From: Lysobacter sp.
GTDB lineage: Bacteria > Pseudomonadota > Gammaproteobacteria > Xanthomonadales > Xanthomonadaceae
Assembly (NCBI GenBank): GCA_013141175.1
Contig: JABFRN010000001.1
Coordinates: forward strand, 2,810,001 to 2,874,000
Length of the DNA stretch: 64,000 bases
Direction of reading: 5' to 3'
Made by a program: the position numbers and the translations under genes. Positions 26,474 to 35,200 of the stretch are shown here, in pieces. How positions within the stretch are numbered: position 1 is the first letter of the stretch; each line of letters opens with the position of its first letter. Below the pieces are notes generated by a model that ran no database searches, was not told the origin of the DNA, and worked only from the letters and a program-made list of their open reading frames with translations.

Positions 26474-27337
26474 TCAGAAACTGTCCAACGGCAGTTTCAG
26501 GTAGCGCACGCCATTGTCTTCGGGCTCCGGCAGCTGGCCGGCGCGGATATTGATCTGCACCGACGGCAGCAGCAATGCCGGCATCGCCAGCGTCGCATCG
26601 CGCGTGGTGCGCACGGCGACGAAGTCGTCTTCGCTCACGCCGTCGCGGACGTGGATGTTGCCGGTCTTCTGCGCCGCGATCGTGGTTTCGCAGGCATGGG
26701 CACGGCCACCGGGTGCGTAGTCGTGGCACACGAAGACGCGCGTGTCGTCCGGCAGCGCGAACAGGCGATGGATCGAACGGTACAGCGTGCGTGCGTCGCC
26801 GCCCGGGAAATCGCAGCGCGCGGTGCCGCCGTCGGGCATGAAGATCGAATCGCCGACGAACAGCGCGTCGCCGATGCGGTAGGCGACGCTGTCGTTGGTG
26901 TGTCCCGGTACCGCGATCACTTCGGTTTCGGCGTCGCCCAATGCGAAACGTTCGCCATCCGCGAACAGATGGTCGAACTGCGAGCCGTCGACCGGAAAAT
27001 GTTCGCCGAGATTGAAGATCGGCCGGAAGGTCTTCTGCACAACGCAGATGCCTTCGCCGATCGCCAGTTTCGCCTGCGGGTATTGCGACCTCAGCCAGTG
27101 CCCGGCGCTGAGGTGGTCGGCATGCGCATGGGTTTCCAGCAACCAGCGCACGTCCAGCGACTGCGCGCGGGCGTGATCGACGAGCTGTTGTGCGGAAGCC
27201 GTCGATGTGCGCCCGGACTTGGAGTCGAAATCGAGCACCGGGTCGATGATCGCGGCCCGACGGCTGCGCGGATCGGCGACGACATAGCTCCAGGTCCAGC
27301 TGTCGGCGTGGAAGAAGGGCGTGACGGCGAGGGTCAT
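26474..27337 (-). CDS. ETHE1-like MBL-fold persulfide dioxygenase
   Basis: A 287-aa metallo-beta-lactamase-fold protein with THAHADHLSAG, the later iron ligands in VPGHTNDSVAY and FVGDSIF, and His in VCHDYAPGGR, as in persulfide dioxygenases of the Blh/ETHE1 group that oxidise glutathione persulfide to sulfite. AGGAG lies 6 nt before the ATG at 27337; upstream in-frame ATGs lack one. It runs tail-to-tail with the DUF442 gene, 12 nt apart. Exact substrate is inferred from similarity. Confidence 0.88.
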   Translation of the reverse strand: MTLAVTPFFHADSWTWSYVVADPRSRRAAIIDPVLDFDSKSGRTSTASAQQLVDHARAQSLDVRWLLETHAHADHLSAGHWLRSQYPQAKLAIGEGICVVQKTFRPIFNLGEHFPVDGSQFDHLFADGERFALGDAETEVIAVPGHTNDSVAYRIGDALFVGDSIFMPDGGTARCDFPGGDARTLYRSIHRLFALPDDTRVFVCHDYAPGGRAHACETTIAAQKTGNIHVRDGVSEDDFVAVRTTRDATLAMPALLLPSVQINIRAGQLPEPEDNGVRYLKLPLDSF

Positions 27338-27408
27338 GGTCGGCTCCTGCGTATGCCGCGATTCTATCGCCAGCGGACAACCGCATCGCATGCCACCCCG
27401 CGAGCCGG

Positions 27409-27414
27409 CATAAT
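27409..27414 (+). promoter_or_regulatory. -10 box six nt before the nucleoside hydrolase ATG (leaderless transcript)
   Basis: CATAAT ends only 6 nt before the ATG at 27421, so transcription would begin at or next to the A of the start codon. No ribosome site is present. The -35 region is poor. Confidence 0.45.
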
Positions 27415-27420
27415 CGGTCG

Positions 27421-28368
27421 ATGACAAACAGACTTCCCCTGCTGATCGATACCGACCCGGGCGTGGACGACGCGCTGGCCCTGCTGATGGCCTTCGATGC
27501 TCCGCATCACGAGGTCGTCGCGCTCACCATCGCCGCCGGCAATGTCGGCCTGAAACACACGGTCGCCAACGCGCTGAAACTTTGCGAAGTCGCGGGCGTG
27601 GATGTGCCGGTGTTCGCCGGTTGCGATGCCCCGCTGCTGCATCCTGCGCCGGATGCTTCGTACGTGCATGGCCGCGATGGCTTCGGCGATATCGACTACG
27701 CGCCGGCGCTGAAACGGGCCGAGGCCGAGCACGCCGCGCAGGCGATGATCCGTCTCTCGCACACGCACGCCGGCAAGCTCGTGGTGTGCATGCTCGGGCC
27801 GCTGACCAACCTCGCGGTGGCGCTGAAGCTCGATCCGACGTTGCCGCAGCGCGTCGGCCGCATGGTGGTGATGGGCGGTGCCGTGACCGGGCAGGGCAAC
27901 ACCACGCCGACGGCCGAGTTCAACATCGGCTTCGATCCGGAGGCCGCGCATCTGGTGTTCGATGCGTTCGCCACCGCAGGCACGGTGGTCGAGGTCGCGG
28001 ACTGGGAGGCGGTGATCCGCCACGGCTTCCTGCACACCGAAGTCGAGCGCTGGCTGCAGGCCGGGCATCCACGGGCGAAGTTCTACGAGGCGATCTCGCG
28101 CAAGACCCGAGAGTGGTCCGCCGGGCTGCGCGGCGAGCGCTGGCATGCCGCCGACGCGTTGGCCATGGCGCTGCTGGTGGCGCCGGAAGGTGTGCTCGAA
28201 AGCGCGGCCAGGCCGCTACGGGTGGAACTGACCGGAGCGGAGACCCGGGGCGCCACGGTGGTCGACTGGAATCGTCGCAGCGGCCGTCCGGACAACGCCG
28301 GGATTCTGATGACCTACGACCAGGCCGCCTTCGAGGCCTTGATCCGCAAGGCTTTGCGCGCCGATTGA
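27421..28368 (+). CDS. Inosine-uridine-type nucleoside hydrolase
   Basis: A 315-aa enzyme that cleaves the N-glycosidic bond of nucleosides to base and ribose. The calcium-binding N-terminal motif [15 protein letters not shown] is diagnostic, with the later [15 protein letters not shown] and the catalytic-region His/Asp in [11 protein letters not shown]. Length is typical (305-320 aa). It diverges from the MBL gene. Substrate preference (pyrimidine or purine) is not read from the sequence. Confidence 0.94.
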   Translation: MTNRLPLLIDTDPGVDDALALLMAFDAPHHEVVALTIAAGNVGLKHTVANALKLCEVAGVDVPVFAGCDAPLLHPAPDASYVHGRDGFGDIDYAPALKRAEAEHAAQAMIRLSHTHAGKLVVCMLGPLTNLAVALKLDPTLPQRVGRMVVMGGAVTGQGNTTPTAEFNIGFDPEAAHLVFDAFATAGTVVEVADWEAVIRHGFLHTEVERWLQAGHPRAKFYEAISRKTREWSAGLRGERWHAADALAMALLVAPEGVLESAARPLRVELTGAETRGATVVDWNRRSGRPDNAGILMTYDQAAFEALIRKALRAD

Positions 28369-28408
28369 GGGCCGGGCCGGCCGTGTGTCCGGTGGGGTGA
28401 ACCAAGGC

Positions 28409-28437
28409 TTGAGCGGAGAACAGTACGCCGCTATAAT
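28409..28437 (+). promoter_or_regulatory. Strong sigma-70 promoter of rpmE2
   Basis: TTGAGC (28409-28414), a 17-nt spacer and a perfect TATAAT (28432-28437). Transcription would start near 28444, 25 nt before the ATG. Confidence 0.85.
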
Positions 28438-28468
28438 GCCCGGCTTTCCGCTCAACTCTGGTGCCGCC

Positions 28469-28711
28469 ATGAAGGCCGACATCCATCCCGAATACCGTCA
28501 GGTCGTGTTTCAGGACGTGACCTCGGACTTCAAGATCCTCACCCGTTCGACCCTTGGCAGCAAGGAAACGACGAAGTGGGAAGACGGCAACGAATATCCG
28601 CTGATCAAGGTCGAAATCTCCTCGTCTTCGCATCCGTTCTACACGGGCAAGCACAAGTTGATCGACACCAGCGGTCGCGTCGACAAGTTCCGCAAGCGCT
28701 ACGGCAAGTAA
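28469..28711 (+). CDS. rpmE2: 50S ribosomal protein L31 type B
   Basis: An 80-aa L31 of the zinc-free type B: starts [16 protein letters not shown], keeps [10 protein letters not shown] and the end [10 protein letters not shown], and has none of the CxxC cysteines of type A L31. In other bacteria this paralogue replaces the zinc form under zinc limitation. No Zur-like palindrome is evident in the promoter, so regulation is uncertain. Confidence 0.96.
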   Translation: MKADIHPEYRQVVFQDVTSDFKILTRSTLGSKETTKWEDGNEYPLIKVEISSSSHPFYTGKHKLIDTSGRVDKFRKRYGK

Positions 28712-28784
28712 TCGCGCGCTGCGACGGGGCCTGCCGCTTCAGCGGCGAACCCCGCGTTCGCGACGCGCACCGTATGCACCCCCG

Positions 28785-28810
28785 CAACGGCCGCCATCAG
28801 GCGGCCGTTG
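28785..28810 (+). terminator. GC hairpin after rpmE2, possible terminator
   Basis: CAACGGCCGCC-ATCA-GGCGGCCGTTG is a perfect 11-bp stem with a 4-nt loop, 73 nt after the rpmE2 stop. It lacks a T-run, so termination would be weak or Rho-assisted. Confidence 0.5.
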
Positions 28811-28881
28811 TCGTGTCCGATCGCTGCGCCCGGCGGTGCGCCTTCGACCAAAGTCCAGAGCCGGCGCTCGAATAACGGTAT

Positions 28882-28889
28882 GCAATAAT
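28882..28889 (+). promoter_or_regulatory. Possible extended -10 promoter of gltA
   Basis: AATAAT (28884-28889), five of six consensus bases, preceded by an offset TG. No clear -35 is seen. It would give a leader of about 95 nt before the GTG start of gltA. Confidence 0.4.
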
Positions 28890-28992
28890 CGCGGTTCGTC
28901 GCGACTGCGGTTGCGGCTTCCTTCCCCGAACGTTCCGCCGCCCCTGCGCAGGCCGATGTTCATGTCATGACAAGCTTCACTGGGAGTGCGCC

Positions 28993-30297
28993 GTGTCTCA
29001 ACAGGATTCTTCTGCCCCAACCCAGGTCACCGTGACCGCCGGCGAGAAGTCGGTCGTCCTGCCGGTCCACACCGGGACCCTCGGTAATCCCTGCGTCGAT
29101 ATCGCGAAGCTGCCGAAAGAAACCGGCCTGTTCACCTACGACTCGGGCTTCATGGCCACCGCGTCGTGCCGTTCCGCCATCACCTATATCGATGGCGACA
29201 ATGGCGTACTGATGTATCGCGGCTACCCGATCGAACAGCTGTCGGAGCATTCCAGCTTCCTCGAAGTGGCCTACCTGCTGATGAACGGCGAATTGCCGAA
29301 CCAGCAGGAGTTCTCCAAGTTCGAGCACGAGGTCACGCATCACACGATGATGCACGAGGCCTTCCGCACCTTCCTGTTCGGCTTCCGCCACGATGCCCAT
29401 CCGATGGCGATGCTGGTCGGCATGCTCGGCTCGATGGCCAGCTTCTACCACAACACCCTCGATCTCGAAGACGCCGAACAGCGGCGCATGGCCGCGATCC
29501 GGTTGATCGCGAAAGTGCCGACCATCGCCGCATCGTGCTATCGCTACAGCATCGGCTGGCCGATCCGCTACCCGAAGAACAATCTCGAATACGTCACCCG
29601 CTTCCTGCACATGATGAAGGAAGTGCCCAGCGAACCGCTCGCGCTCAGCCCGGTGGCCGCCAAGGCGCTGGATCTGCTGTTCATCCTGCACGCCGATCAC
29701 GAGCAGAACGCTTCCACCTCGACGGTCCGTCTGGTCGGTTCCACCGGCGCCAATCCCTACGCCTGCGTCGCCGCCGGCGTGGCTGCGCTGTGGGGCCCGG
29801 CGCACGGTGGCGCGAACGAAGCCGTGCTCAAGATGCTCGAAGAGATCGGCCGCCCGGAGAACGTGCAGTCGGCGATCGACAAGGCCAAGAACAAGGAATC
29901 GGGCTTCCGCCTGATGGGCTTCGGCCACCGCGTGTACAAGAATTTCGACCCGCGCGCGAAGATCATCCGCGAGATGTGCCACAAGGTGCTGAACGAGCTG
30001 GGCGTCAACGATCCGCTGCTCGAAGTGGCGATGAAGCTGGAAGAAGCGGCGCTGAAGGACGAATACTTCGTGCAGCGCAAGCTCTACCCGAACGTCGATT
30101 TCTACTCGGGCATCATCTACAAGGCGCTGGGCATCCCGACCGAAATGTTCACGGTCATGTTCGCGATCGCCCGCACCGCCGGCTGGGTCGCGCACTGGCT
30201 GGAACAGCAGACCGATCCGGAAGCCAAGATCGGCCGCCCGCGTCAGATCTACACCGGCTACGCCGCGCGCGATTACGCACCGCTCGACAAGCGCTGA
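28993..30297 (+). CDS. gltA: Citrate synthase (type II, hexameric)
   Basis: A 434-aa citrate synthase condensing acetyl-CoA and oxaloacetate in the TCA cycle. Catalytic residues are visible: His in [14 protein letters not shown], His in [14 protein letters not shown], and Asp in [16 protein letters not shown]. It starts with GTG at 28993 after GGGAG. Length and the N-terminal beta-domain ([20 protein letters not shown]) mark the NADH-sensitive type II form of Gram-negative bacteria. Confidence 0.97.
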   Translation: MSQQDSSAPTQVTVTAGEKSVVLPVHTGTLGNPCVDIAKLPKETGLFTYDSGFMATASCRSAITYIDGDNGVLMYRGYPIEQLSEHSSFLEVAYLLMNGELPNQQEFSKFEHEVTHHTMMHEAFRTFLFGFRHDAHPMAMLVGMLGSMASFYHNTLDLEDAEQRRMAAIRLIAKVPTIAASCYRYSIGWPIRYPKNNLEYVTRFLHMMKEVPSEPLALSPVAAKALDLLFILHADHEQNASTSTVRLVGSTGANPYACVAAGVAALWGPAHGGANEAVLKMLEEIGRPENVQSAIDKAKNKESGFRLMGFGHRVYKNFDPRAKIIREMCHKVLNELGVNDPLLEVAMKLEEAALKDEYFVQRKLYPNVDFYSGIIYKALGIPTEMFTVMFAIARTAGWVAHWLEQQTDPEAKIGRPRQIYTGYAARDYAPLDKR

Positions 30298-30333
30298 GGG
30301 CTTTGTCGCGAGGCGAACGCGATTACGCACCGC
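30268..30333 (+). repeat. 16-bp direct repeat duplicating the gltA 3' end
   Basis: CGCGATTACGCACCGC occurs at 30268-30283 (the ARDYAP codons of gltA) and again at 30318-30333, after the stop. It looks like a short tandem-duplication scar. Confidence 0.75.
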
Positions 30334-30354
30334 CTGCGTTGCGGCATGCATCGG

Positions 30355-30380
30355 AAACCCCGCTTCGGCGGGGTTTTTTT
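30355..30380 (+). terminator. Rho-independent terminator of gltA
   Basis: AAACCCCGC-TTCG-GCGGGGTTTTTTT: a tetraloop hairpin with a T-run, 57 nt after the gltA stop. Confidence 0.92.
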
Positions 30381-30480
30381 CGGGTGCGCGTCGGAAACGG
30401 GCGTCAACGTGTCGGGTGCCGATGCGTTCATGTGCATGTTCCGGCATGGCGCCGGGACATTCCCAGTCCAAGGAAAAGAC

Positions 30481-31485
30481 ATGATGCGGAAGACGACATT
30501 ACGGCGGCGCGCGTGCGCGGTCATCGCGGGCGCATGCCTGTTGGTTGGAGCGGCCGATGCGCTGGCCTGCAAGCCCGTTCCCCTGGCCATGAACGCGCAG
30601 GGGCCGGATATCTGCTACGGCAAGGAAGTCTGGCAGGAGCCGACCCTCGGTGGGCGCTGGCTGGATCAGGATTTCAATTTCTACCGCGTGCCGTCGACGG
30701 TGCCGGTTCCGCTGATCGTATGGGCGCATCCCAACGGGATGAGCAAGGGGCTGCCCCCCACCTCGCCGACCTACCAGGCGCTGGTGGTGCCGGCCTTGCA
30801 GGCGGGCTTTTCGTTCGCGTCGATCGAGTTCCGGCATCCGGTCGTGAACGAGGATCTGCAGAACAGCCCGAAGTCTCCGGGCATACCGCAATACGATATC
30901 GCCCGGGCGCTCCAGTTCATTCGCGCCAACGCCGATGCCTTGGGTATCGACAAGCGCAATGTCTTCATCGTCGCGCAGTCGCGGGGCACGCTGGGAATAT
31001 GGACGGCGCTGCAGGACGACATGAAGAAGCCGAACAGCAGCGACCCCGTGCTGCGGGAATCCACCCGCGTCAATGCGGTCTACGCGGTGAAAGGGCAGAC
31101 CACCTACGACGGCGTCGAATTCGCGGATCTTTTCATCGTGAAGTCGGACCGCGAGGCGTTCGTCGCTGATTTCCAGAGCCAATACTCGAACGAGGACCAG
31201 TTCGGTACCGCGATCGGAAGTGTGAGCGCAGGCATCGATCCCGACCCGCCGGTGCGTCTCATCTACGATGCGCCGGTGATACCGCGCAAACTCACGCTTG
31301 CGGAGATAGCGCTGCAGGACTCGATCCACTATCCGAACTTCGGTCCTGCGCTGTGCAATGCCTACGTCGTCGCCTTCGGCAACAGCGCGCGCTGCAGCTA
31401 CGATGCCGACCAGCGCTATAAAGACGACCCGATCGCCGCGTATGCCGGCTACGTGCAGTTCTTCCAGGCGCACCTGCAGCCTTGA
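30481..31485 (+). CDS. Secreted alpha/beta-hydrolase-fold protein
   Basis: A 334-aa protein with a Sec signal peptide (MMRKTTLRRRAC, hydrophobic core, cleavage near ADALA). The mature part has VPLIVWAHPNG before the oxyanion region and the nucleophile elbow VFIVAQSRGTLGIW. Four cysteines remain in the mature chain, fitting a disulfide-stabilised exported enzyme. AAGGAAA precedes the ATG at 30481; an open frame upstream overlaps the gltA terminator and is not used. It is probably an esterase-like enzyme of unknown substrate. Confidence 0.8.
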   Translation: MMRKTTLRRRACAVIAGACLLVGAADALACKPVPLAMNAQGPDICYGKEVWQEPTLGGRWLDQDFNFYRVPSTVPVPLIVWAHPNGMSKGLPPTSPTYQALVVPALQAGFSFASIEFRHPVVNEDLQNSPKSPGIPQYDIARALQFIRANADALGIDKRNVFIVAQSRGTLGIWTALQDDMKKPNSSDPVLRESTRVNAVYAVKGQTTYDGVEFADLFIVKSDREAFVADFQSQYSNEDQFGTAIGSVSAGIDPDPPVRLIYDAPVIPRKLTLAEIALQDSIHYPNFGPALCNAYVVAFGNSARCSYDADQRYKDDPIAAYAGYVQFFQAHLQP

Positions 31486-31515
31486 GCTTCGCCGTGGGAT
31501 TTCGGCGGCTTCAAC

Positions 31516-31543
31516 GAACAACCCCGCCGCGGCGGGGTTGTTC
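31516..31543. terminator. Hairpin terminator between the hydrolase gene and dps
   Basis: GAACAACCCCGCC-GCGGCGGGGTTGTTC is almost fully self-complementary and lies between two convergent genes. T/A tracts are short. Confidence 0.7.
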
Positions 31544-31570
31544 GTGCTCGGGCCGGTGCGGGTGCTCGGG

Positions 31571-32134
31571 TCAGGCCAGCAGCGACCGCAGCATCCACGC
31601 GTTCTTCTCGTGGATGTTCAGGCGCTGGGTCATGAGGTCGGTGGTGGGGTCGTCGCCGGCGTTGTCCGCGGTCTTCAGCACCTTGCGCGCGGTGCGGCAG
31701 ACCGCCTCGTTGCCGATGACGAGCTGGCGCACCATCTCGCGCCAGTCGGCGGTATCGGAGAGACCCGGTTCCTCGGCGATCGAGCTGAGCTTGATGAATT
31801 CGGCATAGGACCCCGGCGCATTGAAGCCCAGCGCGCGGATGCGCTCGGCGGTTTCGTCCAGCGCGGTCCACTGTTCGGTGTATTGGCCCTCGAACATCAC
31901 GTGCAGGCTGTTGAACATCGGCCCGTTGACGTTCCAGTGGAAATTGTGGGTCTTCAGGTACAGGGTGAAGCTGTCGGCCAGGAAGCGCGACAGGCCTTCG
32001 GAGATCTTCTTGCGATCGGACGACGAGATCCCGATATCGATCTCGCCCGCGCTGGCGTCCGCGTGCGCTTTGGTGGAGGTCTTGTCGGCGGAAGAGGATT
32101 TGGCGGCTTTTTCGGTTTTCGATGGTTTGGCCAT
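31571..32134 (-). CDS. dps: Dps-family DNA-binding ferritin
   Basis: A 187-aa Dps. A Lys/Ser/Ala-rich flexible N-terminus (about 30 residues) probably binds DNA. The ferroxidase motif across the dimer interface is present: KTHNFHWNVNGPMFNSLHVM and FEGQYTEQWTALDETAERIRALG. It oxidises Fe(II) with peroxide and protects DNA in stress and stationary phase. GGAGACGAGTC precedes the ATG. It diverges from hrpA. Confidence 0.95.
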   Translation of the reverse strand: MAKPSKTEKAAKSSSADKTSTKAHADASAGEIDIGISSSDRKKISEGLSRFLADSFTLYLKTHNFHWNVNGPMFNSLHVMFEGQYTEQWTALDETAERIRALGFNAPGSYAEFIKLSSIAEEPGLSDTADWREMVRQLVIGNEAVCRTARKVLKTADNAGDDPTTDLMTQRLNIHEKNAWMLRSLLA

Positions 32135-32216
32135 GACTCGTCTCCGGACGGGGGATCCATCACACTATCGTCCCGCAGACCGCATTAGAAATCCGTTTTC
32201 CCGATCACAGCCATCG

Positions 32217-35200
32217 ATGACGACGATCGAACCCGCTAAAAATGGCCCAGGCCCCGGCAAACCGCATGATCGCGCCCTGCAGAACGCACGGCGCGCGGTC
32301 GACGGCGCGTTGTCGCGCGACCGTGGCCGGCTGCTCGGGCTGTGGTCGCGCTGGAACGCGAAAACGGAGGATGCCGGCACGCAGGCGGCTTTCGCCGAAG
32401 CGCTGGCGAAGTCGGTTACCGCGCGCGAAGCGCGTGCAAAGGCGCTGCCGACCGTGTTCGAAATCGATCCGGCGCTACCCATCGGCGGCGAGGCCGAGCG
32501 CATCGTCGAACTCATCCGCAATCACCAGGTCGTCGTGATCGCCGGCGAGACCGGCTCGGGCAAGACCACCCAGTTGCCGAAGCTGTGCCTTGCCGCCGGT
32601 CGCGGCGCCGCCGGCATGATCGGCTGCACCCAGCCGCGCCGGATCGCCGCGCGCGCGGTCGCGCGACGCGTGGCCGAAGAGTTGAAGACGCAGGTAGGCG
32701 GTCTGGTCGGTTTCCAGGTCCGCTTCAACGACAATGTCGGCGAACAGACCGCCGTCAAGTTCATGACCGACGGCATCCTGCTGGCCGAGATCCAGTCCGA
32801 CCGCTGGCTGTCGGCCTACGACACGATCATCGTCGACGAGGCGCACGAGCGCAGTCTCAACATCGATTTCCTGCTCGGCTATCTCAAGCAGCTGCTGGTC
32901 AAACGCCGCGATCTGAAAGTGATCGTCACCTCGGCGACCATCGACACCGAACGGTTTTCGCAGCATTTCGGCAACGCGCCGGTGGTGAGCGTGGAAGGCC
33001 GTGGTTATCCGGTGGACGTGCGCTACCGGCCATTGAATGCGGGCAGCGACGAAAACGGCGATGGCGAAGACGATGCGGGTGAAGGCGGGCGTTCGGTGCT
33101 CGACGGCATCGTGTCCGCGTGCGATGAGATCGCGCGCATGGGCGGCATGGGCGACACGCTGATCTTCCTGCCCGGCGAGCGCGAGATCCGCGACGCGCAT
33201 CAGGCGCTGGAGAAGCGCAAATACCGGCACACCGAAGTGCTGCCGCTGTACGCGCGGCTGTCGGCCCGCGATCAGGACCGCGTGTTCAATCCCGGTCCGC
33301 AGCGGCGGATCGTGCTGGCGACGAATGTGGCCGAAACCTCGCTGACCGTGCCGCGCATCCACTACGTGGTCGATCCCGGTTTCGCGCGGGTGAAGCGCTA
33401 CAGCCCGCGACAGAAGCTCGACCGGCTGCATATCGAGTCGATTTCGCAGGCGAGCGCAGACCAGCGCAAAGGACGCTGCGGCCGGATCGCGCCCGGCACC
33501 TGTTTCCGCCTGTATGCGGAAGCCGATTTCCTTTCGCGCGACGCCTACACCGATCCGGAAATCCGCCGCGCCGCGCTGGCCGGCGTGATCCTGCGCATGC
33601 TGTCGCTGGGACTGGGGCGGATCGAGGACTTTCCATTCCTCGAGCCGCCGGAACCGCGCGCGGTCGCCGATGGCTGGCAGCAGCTGAGCGAACTGGGCGC
33701 GATCGATGACGCGCGCAAGCTCACGCAGATCGGCCGCACGATGGCGCGGTTGCCGGTGGACGTGAAACTGGCGCGGATGCTGATCGCCGCGCAGAAACAC
33801 GGCTGCCTGCGCGAGATGCTGATGATCGCGAGTTTCCTCGGCATCCAGGATCCGCGCGAGCGTCCATCCGATCAGCGCGGCGCGGCCGATGCCGCGCATG
33901 CCGAATTCGCGGACCCGAAGTCCGAGTTCGTCGGCATCCTCAAGCTGTGGGACGCCTACCGCGCCGCGCACGAGGACATGACCCAGTCGCAGCTGCGCAA
34001 GTGGGCGGACAAGCATTTCCTCGGTTTCCTGCGCCTGCGCGAATGGCGCGAACTGCATCGGCAGTTGAAGCTGCAGTGCGATGAGTTGGACTGGAAATCC
34101 GACGATGGCGGCCGTGGGACGGGCTCAAGCCCGCCATCGCCGACGTTGGATGCAACGGAAGCGGTGCGCCAGGGCGCACCCTATGCGGCCTTGCATCGCG
34201 CCTTGATCGCCGGTCTGCCCACGCAGATCGGCAACCGCACCGAGCGCGGGCTCTACGACGGTCCGCGCGGACGCAAGTACACGATCTTCCCGGGTTCGCC
34301 GCTGTCGAAAAAACCGCCGCCGTGGCTGCTGTCGGCCACGCTGCTGGATACCGAGAAAGTCTGGTCGATGACCAACGCCGCGATCGAACCGGAATGGGTG
34401 ATCGACGAATTGCCGCATCTGCTCGCGCGTCGGTATCACGATCCGCACTGGGCGCGCTCGCAGGGCAGGGTGGTGGGCAGCGAACAGATCAGCCTGTTCG
34501 GGCTGGTGCTGGCGCCGAAGAAACCCGTGCACTACGGCGCGCTGTTCCCGGAGGAATCGCGGCAGATCTTCGCGCGCGATGCGCTGGTGACCGGCGAGAT
34601 CAACACCCGCGCGGGATTCCTGCAGCGCAATCTCGCGATGCTGGCGAAAGCCAGGGAAGAGGAAGCCAAGCAGCGCCGCGCCGGACTGGTCGTCGACGAA
34701 GACTGGCAGGCGCAGTGGTATCTCGACCGCCTGCCGCCGCAGATCCACAACCAGCAGGCGCTGGATGCGTGGTACGGAAAATTGCCGGCGGCGGAAAAAG
34801 CGAAGCTCGAATGGTCGTTCGACGATCTGATGGTCGGTGGCGCCAGCGACGCCGAGCGTTTTCCGAAGTATCTGCCGCTTGGCGATGTGCGTCTGGCGGT
34901 GAACTACCGTTTCGAGCCCGGTGCGCCGGACGATGGCATGACCGTGGCGGTGCCGCTGCATCTGCTCAATGCGCTGGATTCGACGCGGCTGTCGTGGCTG
35001 GCGCCGGGCTTCGTGCAGGACAAGGCCGCGGCCTTGATCAAGTCGCTGCCGAAGATCCTGCGTCGCAACTTCGTGCCGGCGCCGGACTTCGCGCGTGCGT
35101 TCGCGGAGGCGTTTCCTCTGCACGATGCAGACAGCATCGAGGGCGCGTTGGCGCGGTTCCTGAAAAAACTCACCGGCGCGGAGGTCGGTGCTGTCGATTT

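Noticed and set aside
30346-30480. Extended N-terminus of the secreted hydrolase
   Set aside because: It overlaps the gltA terminator and would bury the signal peptide; AAGGAAA precedes the ATG at 30481.
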